Positions 16,897 through 25,246 of a DNA stretch of 37,397 nt are shown here, piece after piece. A model generated the notes under the pieces. The model saw only the letters and a program-made list of their open reading frames with translations. It ran no database searches and had not been told where the DNA came from. Positions within the stretch are counted from its first letter, which is position 1. Each line of letters starts with the position of its first letter. The DNA comes from Verrucomicrobiales bacterium (GTDB lineage: Bacteria; Verrucomicrobiota; Verrucomicrobiia; Verrucomicrobiales; SLCJ01): NCBI GenBank assembly GCA_024636835.1, contig JAGXGH010000033.1, forward strand, positions 1 to 37,397, read 5' to 3'. The translations under genes were made by a program, and so were the position numbers.

Positions 16897-16992
16897 GGAT
16901 GGCTGACAAGAGCAGGGCACAACTTGGCGCATGTCGTTGCGCCTGCAAGTGCTGGAAGCGAGGAATCATGAGGAAATGTCGCTGTATTAGAA

Positions 16993-17613
16993 TCAGAGTA
17001 AATCCATCGCCGTCATCCGGGCAAAAAGCGCCAGTGTGTTGGCGTCCATGATGATGTTTTCGGCGATCATTTGGCGGATCTCGTCGATGTGAAACGCCTT
17101 CGCTTCGTGGATGCACTCAGACCCCTCACCGAGCGGGCCGCCGTCGTCTGCAGCGGGCACTACCTTGGTTGCGAGAAAGAGGTAGGCGTGCTCGTCAGTG
17201 AATCCTTGCGACGAGAAGAAATACCCACACGGGATGAGTTCGCCATCGCCTTTCGGGACCATGTGTTGGGTTTCCTCCAAAAGCTCTCGATGGACGGTTT
17301 CAATGATTGTCACCGGTGAGCCGTTGTTGTTGATGTCATCGATTTGACCGGCCGGGAATTCCCAAAGCGTGCGTTGGATGGGTAAACGCTCCTGGCGGAC
17401 CATAAGGAATTCACCGGATTCCAAGCGAGGCGCGACGATCACTGCGTTTTTGCGACGGGCGACGGTCCATTGGGTGTCCTTGTCGGGTCGTCCAGGAGTG
17501 CGGTAGGTGACATCCTCTAATTGGATGTGCGGCCCTTTGTAGAGGGACTTGACCTTGGTTCGCTGCCAGCCGGGGGCGCAGTCGTCGACGTTGAAGATGG
17601 AAAATGGTCGCAT
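16993..17613 (-). CDS. NUDIX hydrolase, ADP-ribose pyrophosphatase-like
   Basis: Predicted to split nucleoside diphosphate-X compounds such as ADP-ribose in the cytoplasm. Called from the ATG at 17613, 206 residues. The frame continues to a TTG at 17667, which would add 18. The Nudix box is visible as FPAGQIDD, then about ten extra residues, then RELLEET. The catalytic REUxEE part is intact, while the position after EET is Gln instead of the usual Gly. SSQGFTDEHAYLFLA downstream fits the ADPRase subgroup. The insertion inside the box (INNNGSP) is atypical. Neighbours on the same strand are the CII-like regulator upstream and tatC downstream. Confidence 0.88.
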   Translation of the reverse strand: MRPFSIFNVDDCAPGWQRTKVKSLYKGPHIQLEDVTYRTPGRPDKDTQWTVARRKNAVIVAPRLESGEFLMVRQERLPIQRTLWEFPAGQIDDINNNGSPVTIIETVHRELLEETQHMVPKGDGELIPCGYFFSSQGFTDEHAYLFLATKVVPAADDGGPLGEGSECIHEAKAFHIDEIRQMIAENIIMDANTLALFARMTAMDLL

Positions 17614-17700
17614 GAGGAGTTTTGAGAATACTCCGTGACTACGTAGCCAACGCGGCAATCCTTCCAAGTGATCTCAAACGATTGCTTCCGTTGAGAGCGA

Positions 17701-18183
17701 CTAAGTGCTTTTCTCGACAGTGTTGGCATTGCGAATAGGATCGAAATCGCCTTCTTCGCAGCAGGTCACAAAGCCTTCGGTATAAGACTTGAGTTGGTTC
17801 CAAATTTGGCGAATTCCGTCGGCTTCTTCGGTGCTGATGCTGCGGTCTTCGGCGGCTTGCGAAATGGTGGTCAAGAGATCCGCGAACCGTCCGATCATCG
17901 AGTTGGTCGCGGGCATGACGTCGAACTCGGTGTTGGCGTCTGGTGGTGGGTTCTTGACGAAGTAGCCGCCGGCCTCATGACAAATCCACTGGACCAAGGT
18001 GTCATCACCGGTGGTTTTATGCAGGCAGTTGATGCGGTCTAATGGGTTGCGACTGCCGCTTCCCAGCTCTTCCTGTGGCTGTGCCCATTTGTAGATAAGC
18101 GAGAGCGAAACTCCGAGGTCGGATGCGACTTGTTTCGGGCTGGTTTTCTTCAGCGCGTGTTGGATGGCTTCGTGGGATTTCAT
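17701..18183 (-). CDS. Phage CII-like (CP76-type) helix-turn-helix regulator
   Basis: The protein is 160 residues. The N-terminus contains a helix-turn-helix: PKQVASDLGVSLSLIYKWAQ, about residues 16-35. The middle (DRINCLHKTTGDDTLVQWICHEAGGYFV) and the helical C-terminal half with SISTEEADGIRQIWNQL resemble the phage regulatory CII/CP76 family, where a short HTH is followed by a region that monitors cell or phage state. It sits inside the minus-strand run of housekeeping genes, 25 bp after the antiporter gene, with no other phage gene near, so it is probably a domesticated chromosomal regulator (inference). The target is unknown. Confidence 0.7.
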   Translation of the reverse strand: MKSHEAIQHALKKTSPKQVASDLGVSLSLIYKWAQPQEELGSGSRNPLDRINCLHKTTGDDTLVQWICHEAGGYFVKNPPPDANTEFDVMPATNSMIGRFADLLTTISQAAEDRSISTEEADGIRQIWNQLKSYTEGFVTCCEEGDFDPIRNANTVEKST

Positions 18184-18208
18184 GGCGATGCTGTATTTGG
18201 AATTTTCG

Positions 18209-19180
18209 TCACTTCACCACTTGGGTAGCGACGAGGTAAGTCGTGTAGCCGATGTAGCAGGTAACAAGAATGGCGCCCTTGAAGCGGTTGATGCGGCCCT
18301 GTTTTTTGAATCCATAGCCGAATACGAAAAGCGACAGGGTGAGGGCGGACATCACGATCATATCGCGTTGCAAGATATTGGGGGAGATCTCCAGCGGGTG
18401 GATCGCACCGGCAATGCCGACTACTGCCAAGGTGTTGAACAGATTGGACCCAATAACATTGCCCAAGGCGAGGTCGTGCTCGTTCTTTTTAACTGCGGCG
18501 AACGAGGCGGCAAGCTCTGGGAGCGATGTGCCGAAGGCGATGATGGTCAAGCCAATGAGGTGATCACTCAACCCGAAGGTGCGCGCAATTTCCACGGCTC
18601 CCCAAACCATGCGGTCGGAGCTGATGACAAGCAGGACGAGCCCGGTGACAAGCCAGAAAAGCGATTTGCCGACGGGTTGCTTTTTGATTTCTTCGCTATC
18701 GTCGATCTCAATGGCGAGGTTATCCGTCTTGCCGCGCATGCCTTGGAAAATACTCCAACCAACGAGCACCGAGAAAACTCCAAGCAGCACGAAGGCATCG
18801 TTTCGTGAGAGCTCACCGTCCCAAAGTTGCCATGCGGCGAGTGCTGTGATCAATGCCAGCACCGGGAGCTCGGTGCGGAGGATTTTCGATTTCACTGCGA
18901 TCGGACTGAGCATTGCGGTGAGTCCGAGAATGAGCGCGATGTTGGCGATGTTCGACCCATAGGCGTTACCGAGGGCGATGCCTGGGTTGCCCTTGGACGC
19001 GGCTATGGCAGAAACGACCATCTCTGGTGCCGAGGTGCCGAACCCCATGATCACCATGCCAATCAGCAGGGTGGGGACGCCGAGTGTGGCGGCTAGCGAG
19101 GCCGCTCCTTCAACAAATTTGTCTGCGCTCCAAACGAGCACGATCAGGCCGATGACTACGGCGAGGATAGGATAAAGCAT
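18209..19180 (-). CDS. Calcium/sodium antiporter, CaCA family (YrbG-like)
   Basis: Inner-membrane cation exchanger of 323 residues. The two inverted alpha-repeats are clear: GFGTSAPEMVVSAIAA and GNAYGSNIANIA in the first half, AFGTSLPELAASFAA and GNVIGSNLFNTLA in the second, carrying the Glu and Asn residues that bind the cation. About ten hydrophobic helices are visible. The central acidic loop (DNLAIEIDDSEEIKKQ) separates the halves. Length is normal. It lies 19 bp after the DUF2059 gene and 25 bp before the CII-like regulator, so it is probably co-transcribed. Direction and ion preference cannot be read from sequence alone. Confidence 0.93.
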   Translation of the reverse strand: MLYPILAVVIGLIVLVWSADKFVEGAASLAATLGVPTLLIGMVIMGFGTSAPEMVVSAIAASKGNPGIALGNAYGSNIANIALILGLTAMLSPIAVKSKILRTELPVLALITALAAWQLWDGELSRNDAFVLLGVFSVLVGWSIFQGMRGKTDNLAIEIDDSEEIKKQPVGKSLFWLVTGLVLLVISSDRMVWGAVEIARTFGLSDHLIGLTIIAFGTSLPELAASFAAVKKNEHDLALGNVIGSNLFNTLAVVGIAGAIHPLEISPNILQRDMIVMSALTLSLFVFGYGFKKQGRINRFKGAILVTCYIGYTTYLVATQVVK

Positions 19181-19199
19181 AGTGGTTTAGGAGTGCGAA

Positions 19200-19682
19200 C
19201 TACTCCGGCTTGGAGAGTTCTTCCATCACGATTGCTTGGATCTTTGCTTGAAGCCCGACGGTAGCCTCCGCTCCTATTGCAGAGGTTTCAGGGATAAGCT
19301 GGATCTGCTTTGTGAGGAAGGTCTGCATCTCCGGCTTGGAGAGCAAGGGGATGATTGCGTCGATTTCTTCTTGTGAGAATTTTTTGGAGTAGATGTCGAC
19401 GAGTTTTGGTTCGAGAACCTCCCAAGACAGTGCCTCAGCCATCAAGGCTCTGATGCGGGTGATGGCGCGCTGCATCTTGACTTTCTGTTCTTCGGTCATG
19501 GTCTTCAGCGCGGCCTTCATTTGTGTGTCAAAGGCGCTGTTCATGGCAGTGACCGACTGTTCCTTGACCTTGGAAACTTCGAGCATCTTGACTACCGATG
19601 CGCGATGTTCAGCGGTGATGTCTTGAGCTTGAGTGACCAAGCAGAGAATGACGGCGAGTAGTGTGGGGAGAATCGTTTTCAT
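19200..19682 (-). CDS. DUF2059-like secreted protein
   Basis: The protein is 160 residues. Signal peptide MKTILPTLLAVILCLVTQAQ, then an all-helical mature part. The C-terminal half, WEVLEPKLVDIYSKKFSQEE followed by IDAIIPLLSKPEMQTFL, is the DUF2059 pattern: a helical periplasmic domain of unknown function that contains a conserved Y-x-x-x-F-[ST]-x-x-E. It is 16 bp after the glycosyltransferase and 19 bp before the antiporter, a tight operon position. Role unknown; envelope maintenance is a guess from location only. Confidence 0.85.
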   Translation of the reverse strand: MKTILPTLLAVILCLVTQAQDITAEHRASVVKMLEVSKVKEQSVTAMNSAFDTQMKAALKTMTEEQKVKMQRAITRIRALMAEALSWEVLEPKLVDIYSKKFSQEEIDAIIPLLSKPEMQTFLTKQIQLIPETSAIGAEATVGLQAKIQAIVMEELSKPE

Positions 19683-19698
19683 GGGGCGTTGACGAGGA

Positions 19699-20439
19699 TT
19701 ACTTGGTGTCGTCTTGACTGGGCCTGCCGGCGAGCCTCCAGCCGAAGAACTTGAGAGAAAGCTTTACGCATTGGAGGCCGTAGATCGCTGCCTTTTTGAA
19801 GGGGATTGAGCTGGCGTCTTCTTCGTAACTGGTCGGGCAGGTGACCTCGCAGGTTTGGCTGCCGTTCTTTAATGCGGCGATGAACATTTCGTTATCGAAG
19901 ATGAAGTCATTGGCTAGAGAATGGAAGTCGACCTTTTCCAGCAAGCGCTTCGAGTATGCGCGGTAGCCAGTGTGGTATTCGGTGTGATAGGTGCCTAGGC
20001 AGAAGTCCATGAAGTTGGTGAGCCCCCAGTTGGCCAGGTAGCGCCAAACGGGCATGCCGCCGGAAAGCGCGCCTCTACCGGATGTGCGGGAGGCGAGCAC
20101 GAGATCGTATTCCTCAGTCGCCAGCATCGCACTCATCGCAGGGATCAGCTTTGGTGTGTATTGATAATCAGGGTGGAGAAGGATGATGATGTCGGCGCCA
20201 GCGTCGAGGCCGTACTGAAGACAGCGCTTTACGTTGCCGCCGTAGTTCTGGTTGGTCTCGTTGACGTGGGTTTGGATACCCAGCGAGCGCGACTTCTCCG
20301 CCGTGTTGTCCTTCGAGCAGTCGTCGACCAGAATGATGTCGTCAACGATATCCTTGGGGATGTCGTTGAATGTCTTCTCGACGGTTTTCTCAGCCCAGTA
20401 GGCGGGCATGACGACGGCTATGCGTTTTCCTTGCAACAT
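19699..20439 (-). CDS. Glycosyltransferase family 2 (DPM1-like)
   Basis: A 246-residue cytoplasmic or membrane-associated GT-A enzyme. RIAVVMPAYWAEKTVEKTF is the nucleotide-binding start. ILVDDCSKDNTAEKSR carries the first conserved Asp pair. LHPDYQYTPK is the equivalent of the DxD motif (here HPDYQY, as in many DPM1/DpgS-like relatives), and HTGYRAYSKRLL follows. It lacks C-terminal membrane helices. It probably transfers a sugar from an activated nucleotide to a lipid or glycan acceptor. It is the first gene of the eight-gene minus-strand run. The 118-bp divergent gap to the plus-strand gene at 20558 should hold the promoters for both. Confidence 0.92.
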   Translation of the reverse strand: MLQGKRIAVVMPAYWAEKTVEKTFNDIPKDIVDDIILVDDCSKDNTAEKSRSLGIQTHVNETNQNYGGNVKRCLQYGLDAGADIIILLHPDYQYTPKLIPAMSAMLATEEYDLVLASRTSGRGALSGGMPVWRYLANWGLTNFMDFCLGTYHTEYHTGYRAYSKRLLEKVDFHSLANDFIFDNEMFIAALKNGSQTCEVTCPTSYEEDASSIPFKKAAIYGLQCVKLSLKFFGWRLAGRPSQDDTK

Positions 20440-20557
20440 GTTGCCCTAAAGAAATCACAGGGTGGGAGAGTTTGCTAGCGAGGAGTTATGAGATTTTGGC
20501 ACACTTATCGTGTATTTCGCTGTATGTGCGGGACGAAAATGAATACCGTAGCGAAAT

Positions 20558-21916
20558 ATGAAACGATGTGTTCTGTTTTTGATCGCTGGGATATCGACGG
20601 CGCTTGGCAATGGTGGCGGATATGTCCGTAATGGCGTGGAGAGCACCGGAGGCATTGTTGGGTTCGAGCCGGAGAATACGGAAAAGATCGCGATGGTGGA
20701 TGAGAAGTTGACGGTCACTTTGGGAACCGAAGGCGCGGACGTGGAAATCGTCTATCTGATGAAGAACGTGACGGATGAAAAGGTGAAGGTAAGGTTTGGA
20801 TTTCCGGTGGAGGAAACACGACGCGATGACGGCGGTGGGATCTACTTTCTCGGCGAGGCGGCAGAGAAGGAGCGAAGAGAAAAGGAAATGATTCGCCCGA
20901 CCTACTGCACGGATTACTCATTAACCGACGGCGGCGAGATGGTTGAATCGAAGTGGCAAGATGAGCCAGCAAAAGAAGACGGTGGCTTCGTCGGCGTGTC
21001 GGGCTGGTTGGTTTCGGAAATGCGCTTTGCGGCGGGCGAGGAGAAGGTTGTGCGGATTTCCTTCGCCAGCGCCTACAGCCAGGCGTTCAGTTGGGTTAGT
21101 GACGACGGCAATGCTGATTCCGCGTCTTTCAAATATCGTCTCTCAACGGCTGCGTGTTGGAATGGTCCAATCAAGTCTGGGCGAATTGTGTTCAAGTCCA
21201 AGGGGATTCACCCCGACGAGGTGCGGGTGATCAAACCCGTAAACCGCTTCAAGAAGATGGGCGACGACTGGGTGTGGGATTTTGAGAATCTAGAACCGAC
21301 GATGGATGATGATATCGAGGTGGAGGCCATCCCGGAAATATCTGATACTACTGGTTATATTGACGGATCGAAGCCTTTGAAAGGGGACGATGACCGTAAA
21401 ATAAGCCATGTCTCGAAGCGCGGTGATAAATGGTTCGCCACCCATGCGAACTATATGGTGAAGGCAAGTTCGACTCTGGCTAGCGATGGGGAGTTAAAGT
21501 ATGGCGTAGAGAATCTTAAAACATGGTGGGACGATGCGTGTTGGGCGGAGGGAATCAAAGGGAACGGCGTTGGCGAATGGTTGGAGTTTAGTGTCGAGGT
21601 TCCGAGGCCTTTGCACTCTATGATGATCTACTCAGGGTATTACAAACAGGACGATGATACGCGTTTGTTCAAGGCGAACGCTCGACCTAAGGCTATGACT
21701 GTGAGTCTTAACGGCGAGTATGAGTTCAAAGCCATGCTCGATGACAGAATGGAGGGTCAGATGATTCCTGTCACAGCTTACGCGAAACCGGTGAAGACGG
21801 TGCGGTTGACCTTTGACGAGATCTATCCTGGAAGCCAATACGAGGACATGTGCGTTTCAGCGGTATTGTTCAATGTGAAGTTGGAGAAGGAACCGGAGCT
21901 TCGAGGTTCGCGATAA
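20558..21916 (+). CDS. Secreted DUF4424-like protein with C-terminal glycan-binding-like domain
   Basis: A 452-residue exported protein with signal peptide MKRCVLFLIAGISTALG. Residues about 40-260 form a beta-rich region with VEIVYLMKNVTDEKVKVRFGFPVEE, resembling DUF4424-type domains that begin with an N-x-[ST]-D-x-x-V strand pair. The C-terminal part (about 300-440; MVKASSTLAS, WAEGIKGNGVGEWLEFS, IYSGYYKQ, YEFKAMLDD, LTFDEIYPGSQYEDMCVSAVLF) matches the discoidin-like, NADase-type glycan-binding domain pattern. Role inferred: surface or periplasmic binding. Its stop overlaps the next start in TAATG, so translational coupling to the three-module gene is likely and the two products probably act together. 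Confidence 0.8.
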   Translation: MKRCVLFLIAGISTALGNGGGYVRNGVESTGGIVGFEPENTEKIAMVDEKLTVTLGTEGADVEIVYLMKNVTDEKVKVRFGFPVEETRRDDGGGIYFLGEAAEKERREKEMIRPTYCTDYSLTDGGEMVESKWQDEPAKEDGGFVGVSGWLVSEMRFAAGEEKVVRISFASAYSQAFSWVSDDGNADSASFKYRLSTAACWNGPIKSGRIVFKSKGIHPDEVRVIKPVNRFKKMGDDWVWDFENLEPTMDDDIEVEAIPEISDTTGYIDGSKPLKGDDDRKISHVSKRGDKWFATHANYMVKASSTLASDGELKYGVENLKTWWDDACWAEGIKGNGVGEWLEFSVEVPRPLHSMMIYSGYYKQDDDTRLFKANARPKAMTVSLNGEYEFKAMLDDRMEGQMIPVTAYAKPVKTVRLTFDEIYPGSQYEDMCVSAVLFNVKLEKEPELRGSR

Positions 21917-24393
21917 TGTGGCGCTTCGCTGTAGCGGTTCTGCTTTTGTGCCGGGTCTCCGCGCACGAGACCTTGCCGGTTTTCCTTGCGGATAATCATG
22001 CAGAGACGTTCGGCTGGGTGACGCGGACGTTTGATCTGGATCAGCCTCATTTGTTGGTGTTGGTGGATGCACACTCCGACGCCAGCGCGACGGAGCGCTC
22101 GGAAGAGGTCCGCGAACTCGTGAGGCGAGTGCCAAATGAGGCGGAGCGTGCGAAACGGGTGGAGAAGTGGCGGGCTGAAGGACGTTTGCAGGCGTTCAAT
22201 TGGATCGAACCGTTAATGCCGCGACCGTTCTCTGGTGTCTTATGGATCAATGGGAAATCCGGTGATGAAATGGAACGGGCAGCGCTTGCTGGCAAACAGA
22301 CCGATGGTCGTTTGGAGGTGGAACCGCGCGGTGCGGGTGAGATGAAATTGTTATGGCGGGCGGTTTCGATTGAGGGTTTCGAGGAAGTGAAACTTGGAGA
22401 GGGGCCGGTAATTCTGTCGGTGGATCTAGACACTTTCGCTGGAATGGAGAGAGCGATGCGTGAGGGCTTGTTTCGCAGGATTTGGACGAGGGCGATGGAC
22501 TTACCGGGTTTGGTCGGGGTCTCGTTTTCTGTTTCGCGTCCATGGCTGACTAATAATGCGGAAGCTGATGAGTTGGTCGCTCTGGCGCTGCGTGCGGTGG
22601 CACATACCCGTGGGGCGATATTGGAGATTGATGGTGCGGTGGATGATAGGATCGACTTGTCGTTGAAAGCAGCGGAATTTGAGAACGGTGAGGTGCCGCG
22701 ATGGGATTTGTCGAAGGCGAACGCGGTGGTGCATGCGTGGATGAAGATTCTCGGGGTTCGCTGCCGGATGGTTGATCATTTGGGAACTACGATGAAGATA
22801 GTAGATTTTGGCGATGTCGAGTTGCCGGCGGTTCGCCCTACTACTGGTGAGGTGTCAATCGACGGAGTGTGGAGGGCGCCAGTTGGTGATTCATTGGTTC
22901 TTCGCGCACATGCGGGAACTGGTGCGACGGGTAAGGTGCGGTGGCATCGGCTGGTTTCGGCAAGGGATTGCTACGACCTCTGGCCGGAGACAGGTCTTGG
23001 AAAGAGTTTCTCAAATAATCCGGGTAGATGGATTTATGAAAAAGCTGACGGCGATGCTGTGCTTACCGAAGATTTTCAATGGCCGCTAGCGAGTGAATCT
23101 GTGGGGTGTCAGCGTTGGTTCGCGGAGGTTGAAATGCCCGGGGGCTGGATCCCTACGGCTGTATGCGACGTGCGTTTTTCTACAGGCTCCGGGTTTCGTG
23201 CGGCCTTGTCGGAGTGTTTTGAGATGCCTTACGTTTTCGGGGTGTCGTATGTCAACGAGCCGCAGGGCAGCGGAGTGGTGTCTGGTTGGGGATCGGATTG
23301 TACGAATTTTCTGATCTATGCCTGGCGTCGTAATGGCGTGATGCTTCCGTGGGGTGACCCAGGGATGTTACGAAAATCTCTGCGAACGCTCGCCGAAGGG
23401 CAGACTTCAGATGACGGATTTGTGATTAGTGATGCGATGATCGCGGAGGGTTTGGTGGTGGATTTTGGTAAGCATGTGGCAGCAGTATGGGAAGACAAAC
23501 CACCACTCGGTGTATTGGACGGTGGAGATTTGATCGCCCATCACCTCGGCGGTCGACCAGAGATTATTCCCTTGAATGAGTTGGCTAAAGGGCGACCAAA
23601 ATTCGCGGTGCGTGTACTGCCGGATGATCTACCCTCGTGCCGGATTCGGATGGCGGGTGATGTGGTATTGGCGGGTCAGGGCTTAGTGGAAACGACAGGC
23701 TTTGAGAAGGGCGATGCGGATTTTTTTATGGGAAATCTGGAAGGTGTGGCGGCACAACAATCACCGGCGCAATCACCACGCTATGACTTCCGGTTTTCTC
23801 CGGATCGGCTGAAACTGCTAAAGACGGCAGGAGTTGATCTTGTCTCTGCCGCGAACAATCACGCCGGTGATGCTGGGATAGCAGGGCTTTTGCAAAGCAT
23901 AGCGGCAATGCGGGCGACTGGCATTGCAGTGGTTGGAGCAGGAGCAGATTCCAACGAGGCCTGTGAGGGATTTAAAACAGAGATGAATGGTGTGAAGGTG
24001 GCCGTGTTCGGCGTGAGTTTGGTCAGTGGACCTGTTGCCACTGAGATGTCGCCGGGGATTGCGCATTTGCCAGAGCATGCGGTGATTCTTGAGCAGAAAA
24101 TGAGGGAGGCCAGATCAAGAGGACACGTCATTTTTGTGATTACCCATTGGGGTGACGAATATCGACAGGCGGTCAATGATCAGCAGAGAGAGTGGTCGAT
24201 ATGGTTGATTGATCGGGGAGCCCGAGTGATCTTCGGAGCTGGCCCTCACGTCAATCAGTCGATCGAGTGCCACGATGGAGCGGCGGTCTTCTATTCGCTA
24301 GGCAACGCGGTCTATCCACGCGCTCTGAAAGGTGCGGATTCTGGATCGATCCGTGAGGTGCTTGTTGATGCGCTACGTGTGGTTGTGGAATGA
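21916..24393 (+). CDS. Three-module exported protein: UPF0489/arginase-like, Cys-peptidase-like, CapA-like metallophosphatase
   Basis: The protein is 825 residues from the ATG at 21916, which overlaps the previous stop in TAATG. The frame is open to 21850, but the signal peptide (MWRFAVAVLLLCRVSA) begins here. Module 1 (about 20-300): LADNHAETFGW and VLVDAHSDAS with DAHSD (Asp51, His53, Asp55), then SVDLD (Asp170, Asp172), as in UPF0489 and arginase-like metal sites. Module 2 (about 430-560): GSDCTNFLIYAWRRNG with Cys462, then His520 and DGGDLIAHH (542-543), a NlpC/P60- or DUF1287-like papain-fold pattern. Module 3 (about 575-800): GDVVLAG, MGNLEG, SAANNHAGDAG, ITHWGDEY, GAGPHV and YSLGN, the CapA/PGA_cap metallophosphatase motifs. 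Overall function unknown; likely envelope polymer hydrolysis (inference). Confidence 0.85.
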   Translation: MWRFAVAVLLLCRVSAHETLPVFLADNHAETFGWVTRTFDLDQPHLLVLVDAHSDASATERSEEVRELVRRVPNEAERAKRVEKWRAEGRLQAFNWIEPLMPRPFSGVLWINGKSGDEMERAALAGKQTDGRLEVEPRGAGEMKLLWRAVSIEGFEEVKLGEGPVILSVDLDTFAGMERAMREGLFRRIWTRAMDLPGLVGVSFSVSRPWLTNNAEADELVALALRAVAHTRGAILEIDGAVDDRIDLSLKAAEFENGEVPRWDLSKANAVVHAWMKILGVRCRMVDHLGTTMKIVDFGDVELPAVRPTTGEVSIDGVWRAPVGDSLVLRAHAGTGATGKVRWHRLVSARDCYDLWPETGLGKSFSNNPGRWIYEKADGDAVLTEDFQWPLASESVGCQRWFAEVEMPGGWIPTAVCDVRFSTGSGFRAALSECFEMPYVFGVSYVNEPQGSGVVSGWGSDCTNFLIYAWRRNGVMLPWGDPGMLRKSLRTLAEGQTSDDGFVISDAMIAEGLVVDFGKHVAAVWEDKPPLGVLDGGDLIAHHLGGRPEIIPLNELAKGRPKFAVRVLPDDLPSCRIRMAGDVVLAGQGLVETTGFEKGDADFFMGNLEGVAAQQSPAQSPRYDFRFSPDRLKLLKTAGVDLVSAANNHAGDAGIAGLLQSIAAMRATGIAVVGAGADSNEACEGFKTEMNGVKVAVFGVSLVSGPVATEMSPGIAHLPEHAVILEQKMREARSRGHVIFVITHWGDEYRQAVNDQQREWSIWLIDRGARVIFGAGPHVNQSIECHDGAAVFYSLGNAVYPRALKGADSGSIREVLVDALRVVVE

Positions 24394-24532
24394 AAAATAA
24401 CGAATGGGGTTTTCCGATGCCATATGCCACCAAGTTCATAGAGGTTAAAATGTATTGATGCCTCCCTGGGGAATTTTTTTGTGAGCTTGCGGGGACGGAC
24501 CCTAGGCCTTGGTCCCAGAGATTAAAAATAGC

Positions 24533-24560
24533 TTGATGAAGTATCACAATCTGATACTAT
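24533..24560 (+). promoter_or_regulatory. hicAB promoter with overlapping palindromic operator
   Basis: TTGATG (24533-24538), 16 bp, TACTAT (24555-24560) form a sigma70-type promoter. A perfect 7-5-7 inverted repeat AGTATCA-CAATC-TGATACT (24540-24558) fills the spacer and most of the -10 box. HicB with its ribbon-helix-helix domain would bind here and block transcription. The predicted start of transcription falls at about 24566-24567, the first base of the GTG codon, so the message may be leaderless. Confidence 0.7.
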
Positions 24561-24566
24561 TCCGTC

Positions 24567-24821
24567 GTGAATGGAAGACAGCGTAAGACATTGCAGGCTA
24601 TCTTCCGTGATCCGGTATCAGCTTCGATTCGTTGGAGCGATATTGAATCTCTTCTTAATTCGGTCGGAGCCGAAATCACGGAGGGAAGCGGTTCACGGGT
24701 TCGGATTGCTCTCAATGGAGTCCGAGCTGTCTTTCACCGACCACATCCTGAGCCGACTACCGATAAAGGAGCCTTGAAATCGATGAAGCGGTTCCTAACT
24801 GAAGCGAAAGTAAAACCATGA
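24567..24821 (+). CDS. hicA: HicA-family toxin (mRNA interferase-like)
   Basis: The protein is 84 residues, start GTG at 24567. IRWSDIESLLNSVGAEITEGSGSRVRIALNG is the small dsRBD-like fold of HicA toxins, followed by AVFHRPHPEPTTDKGALKSMKRFL. This belongs to the subgroup where the familiar G-S-H catalytic histidine of HicA is not in its normal place (here GSGSRV) and the FHRPHP histidines are the conserved ones, so active-site assignment is tentative. Expected action: cleave mRNA and arrest growth when free of antitoxin. It overlaps hicB by four bases (ATGA), with the toxin gene first, as is usual for hicAB. Confidence 0.9.
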   Translation: MNGRQRKTLQAIFRDPVSASIRWSDIESLLNSVGAEITEGSGSRVRIALNGVRAVFHRPHPEPTTDKGALKSMKRFLTEAKVKP

Positions 24822-25165
24822 TGACATACAAGGGATATAACGGAATCGTGAGTTTTGATGACGAAGCTGGACTTTTCCATGGTGAGGTTTCCGACCTTCG
24901 AGACGTAATCACTTTTCAAGGACGGAGTGTTGATGAACTCAGGAACGCGTTTCAGGAATCGGTAGATGACTATCTCGCGTTCTGTGAAGAGCGTGGTGAG
25001 CAAGCAGACAAAGCGTTTTCTGGAAAATTTGTATTAAGAGTCGATCCGCAGCTTCATAGGCAGCTCGCTGCATTGAGTTTACAGGATGGAACCAGTCTCA
25101 ATAGTTGGGTTTCATCACGACTTCATTCCGTTGTGGCTAGCGAAATTGAAACGTTACGACCTTAG
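24818..25165 (+). CDS. hicB: HicB-family antitoxin with ribbon-helix-helix domain
   Basis: A 115-residue antitoxin and autorepressor. The N-terminal half is the degenerate RNase H-like HicB fold (YNGIVSFDDEAGLFHGEV, DVITFQGRSVDELRNAFQESVDDYL). The C-terminal part is a ribbon-helix-helix DNA-binding domain: GKFVLRVDPQLHRQLAAL, then TSLNSWVSSRLHSVV. It starts four bases before the hicA stop, so it is translationally coupled. Its likely DNA target is the 7-5-7 palindrome at 24540-24558. Confidence 0.92.
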   Translation: MMTYKGYNGIVSFDDEAGLFHGEVSDLRDVITFQGRSVDELRNAFQESVDDYLAFCEERGEQADKAFSGKFVLRVDPQLHRQLAALSLQDGTSLNSWVSSRLHSVVASEIETLRP

Positions 25166-25246
25166 CTGGCTGAGGTCTGGATGCCTAAAGTGAGAGAAGA
25201 CTAAATTGGCTAGTAAGACAGTGCGCGCGTTGAGCGTTTATTACAT

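Noticed and set aside
24497..24515. GGACC...GGTCC stem after the three-module gene as a terminator
   Set aside because: Only 5 bp of pairing with a 9-nt loop and no T-tract, so not listed as a terminator.
24251..24547. Minus-strand frame opposite the CapA module and hicAB promoter
   Set aside because: Antisense shadow of the three-module gene; no motif or start signal.
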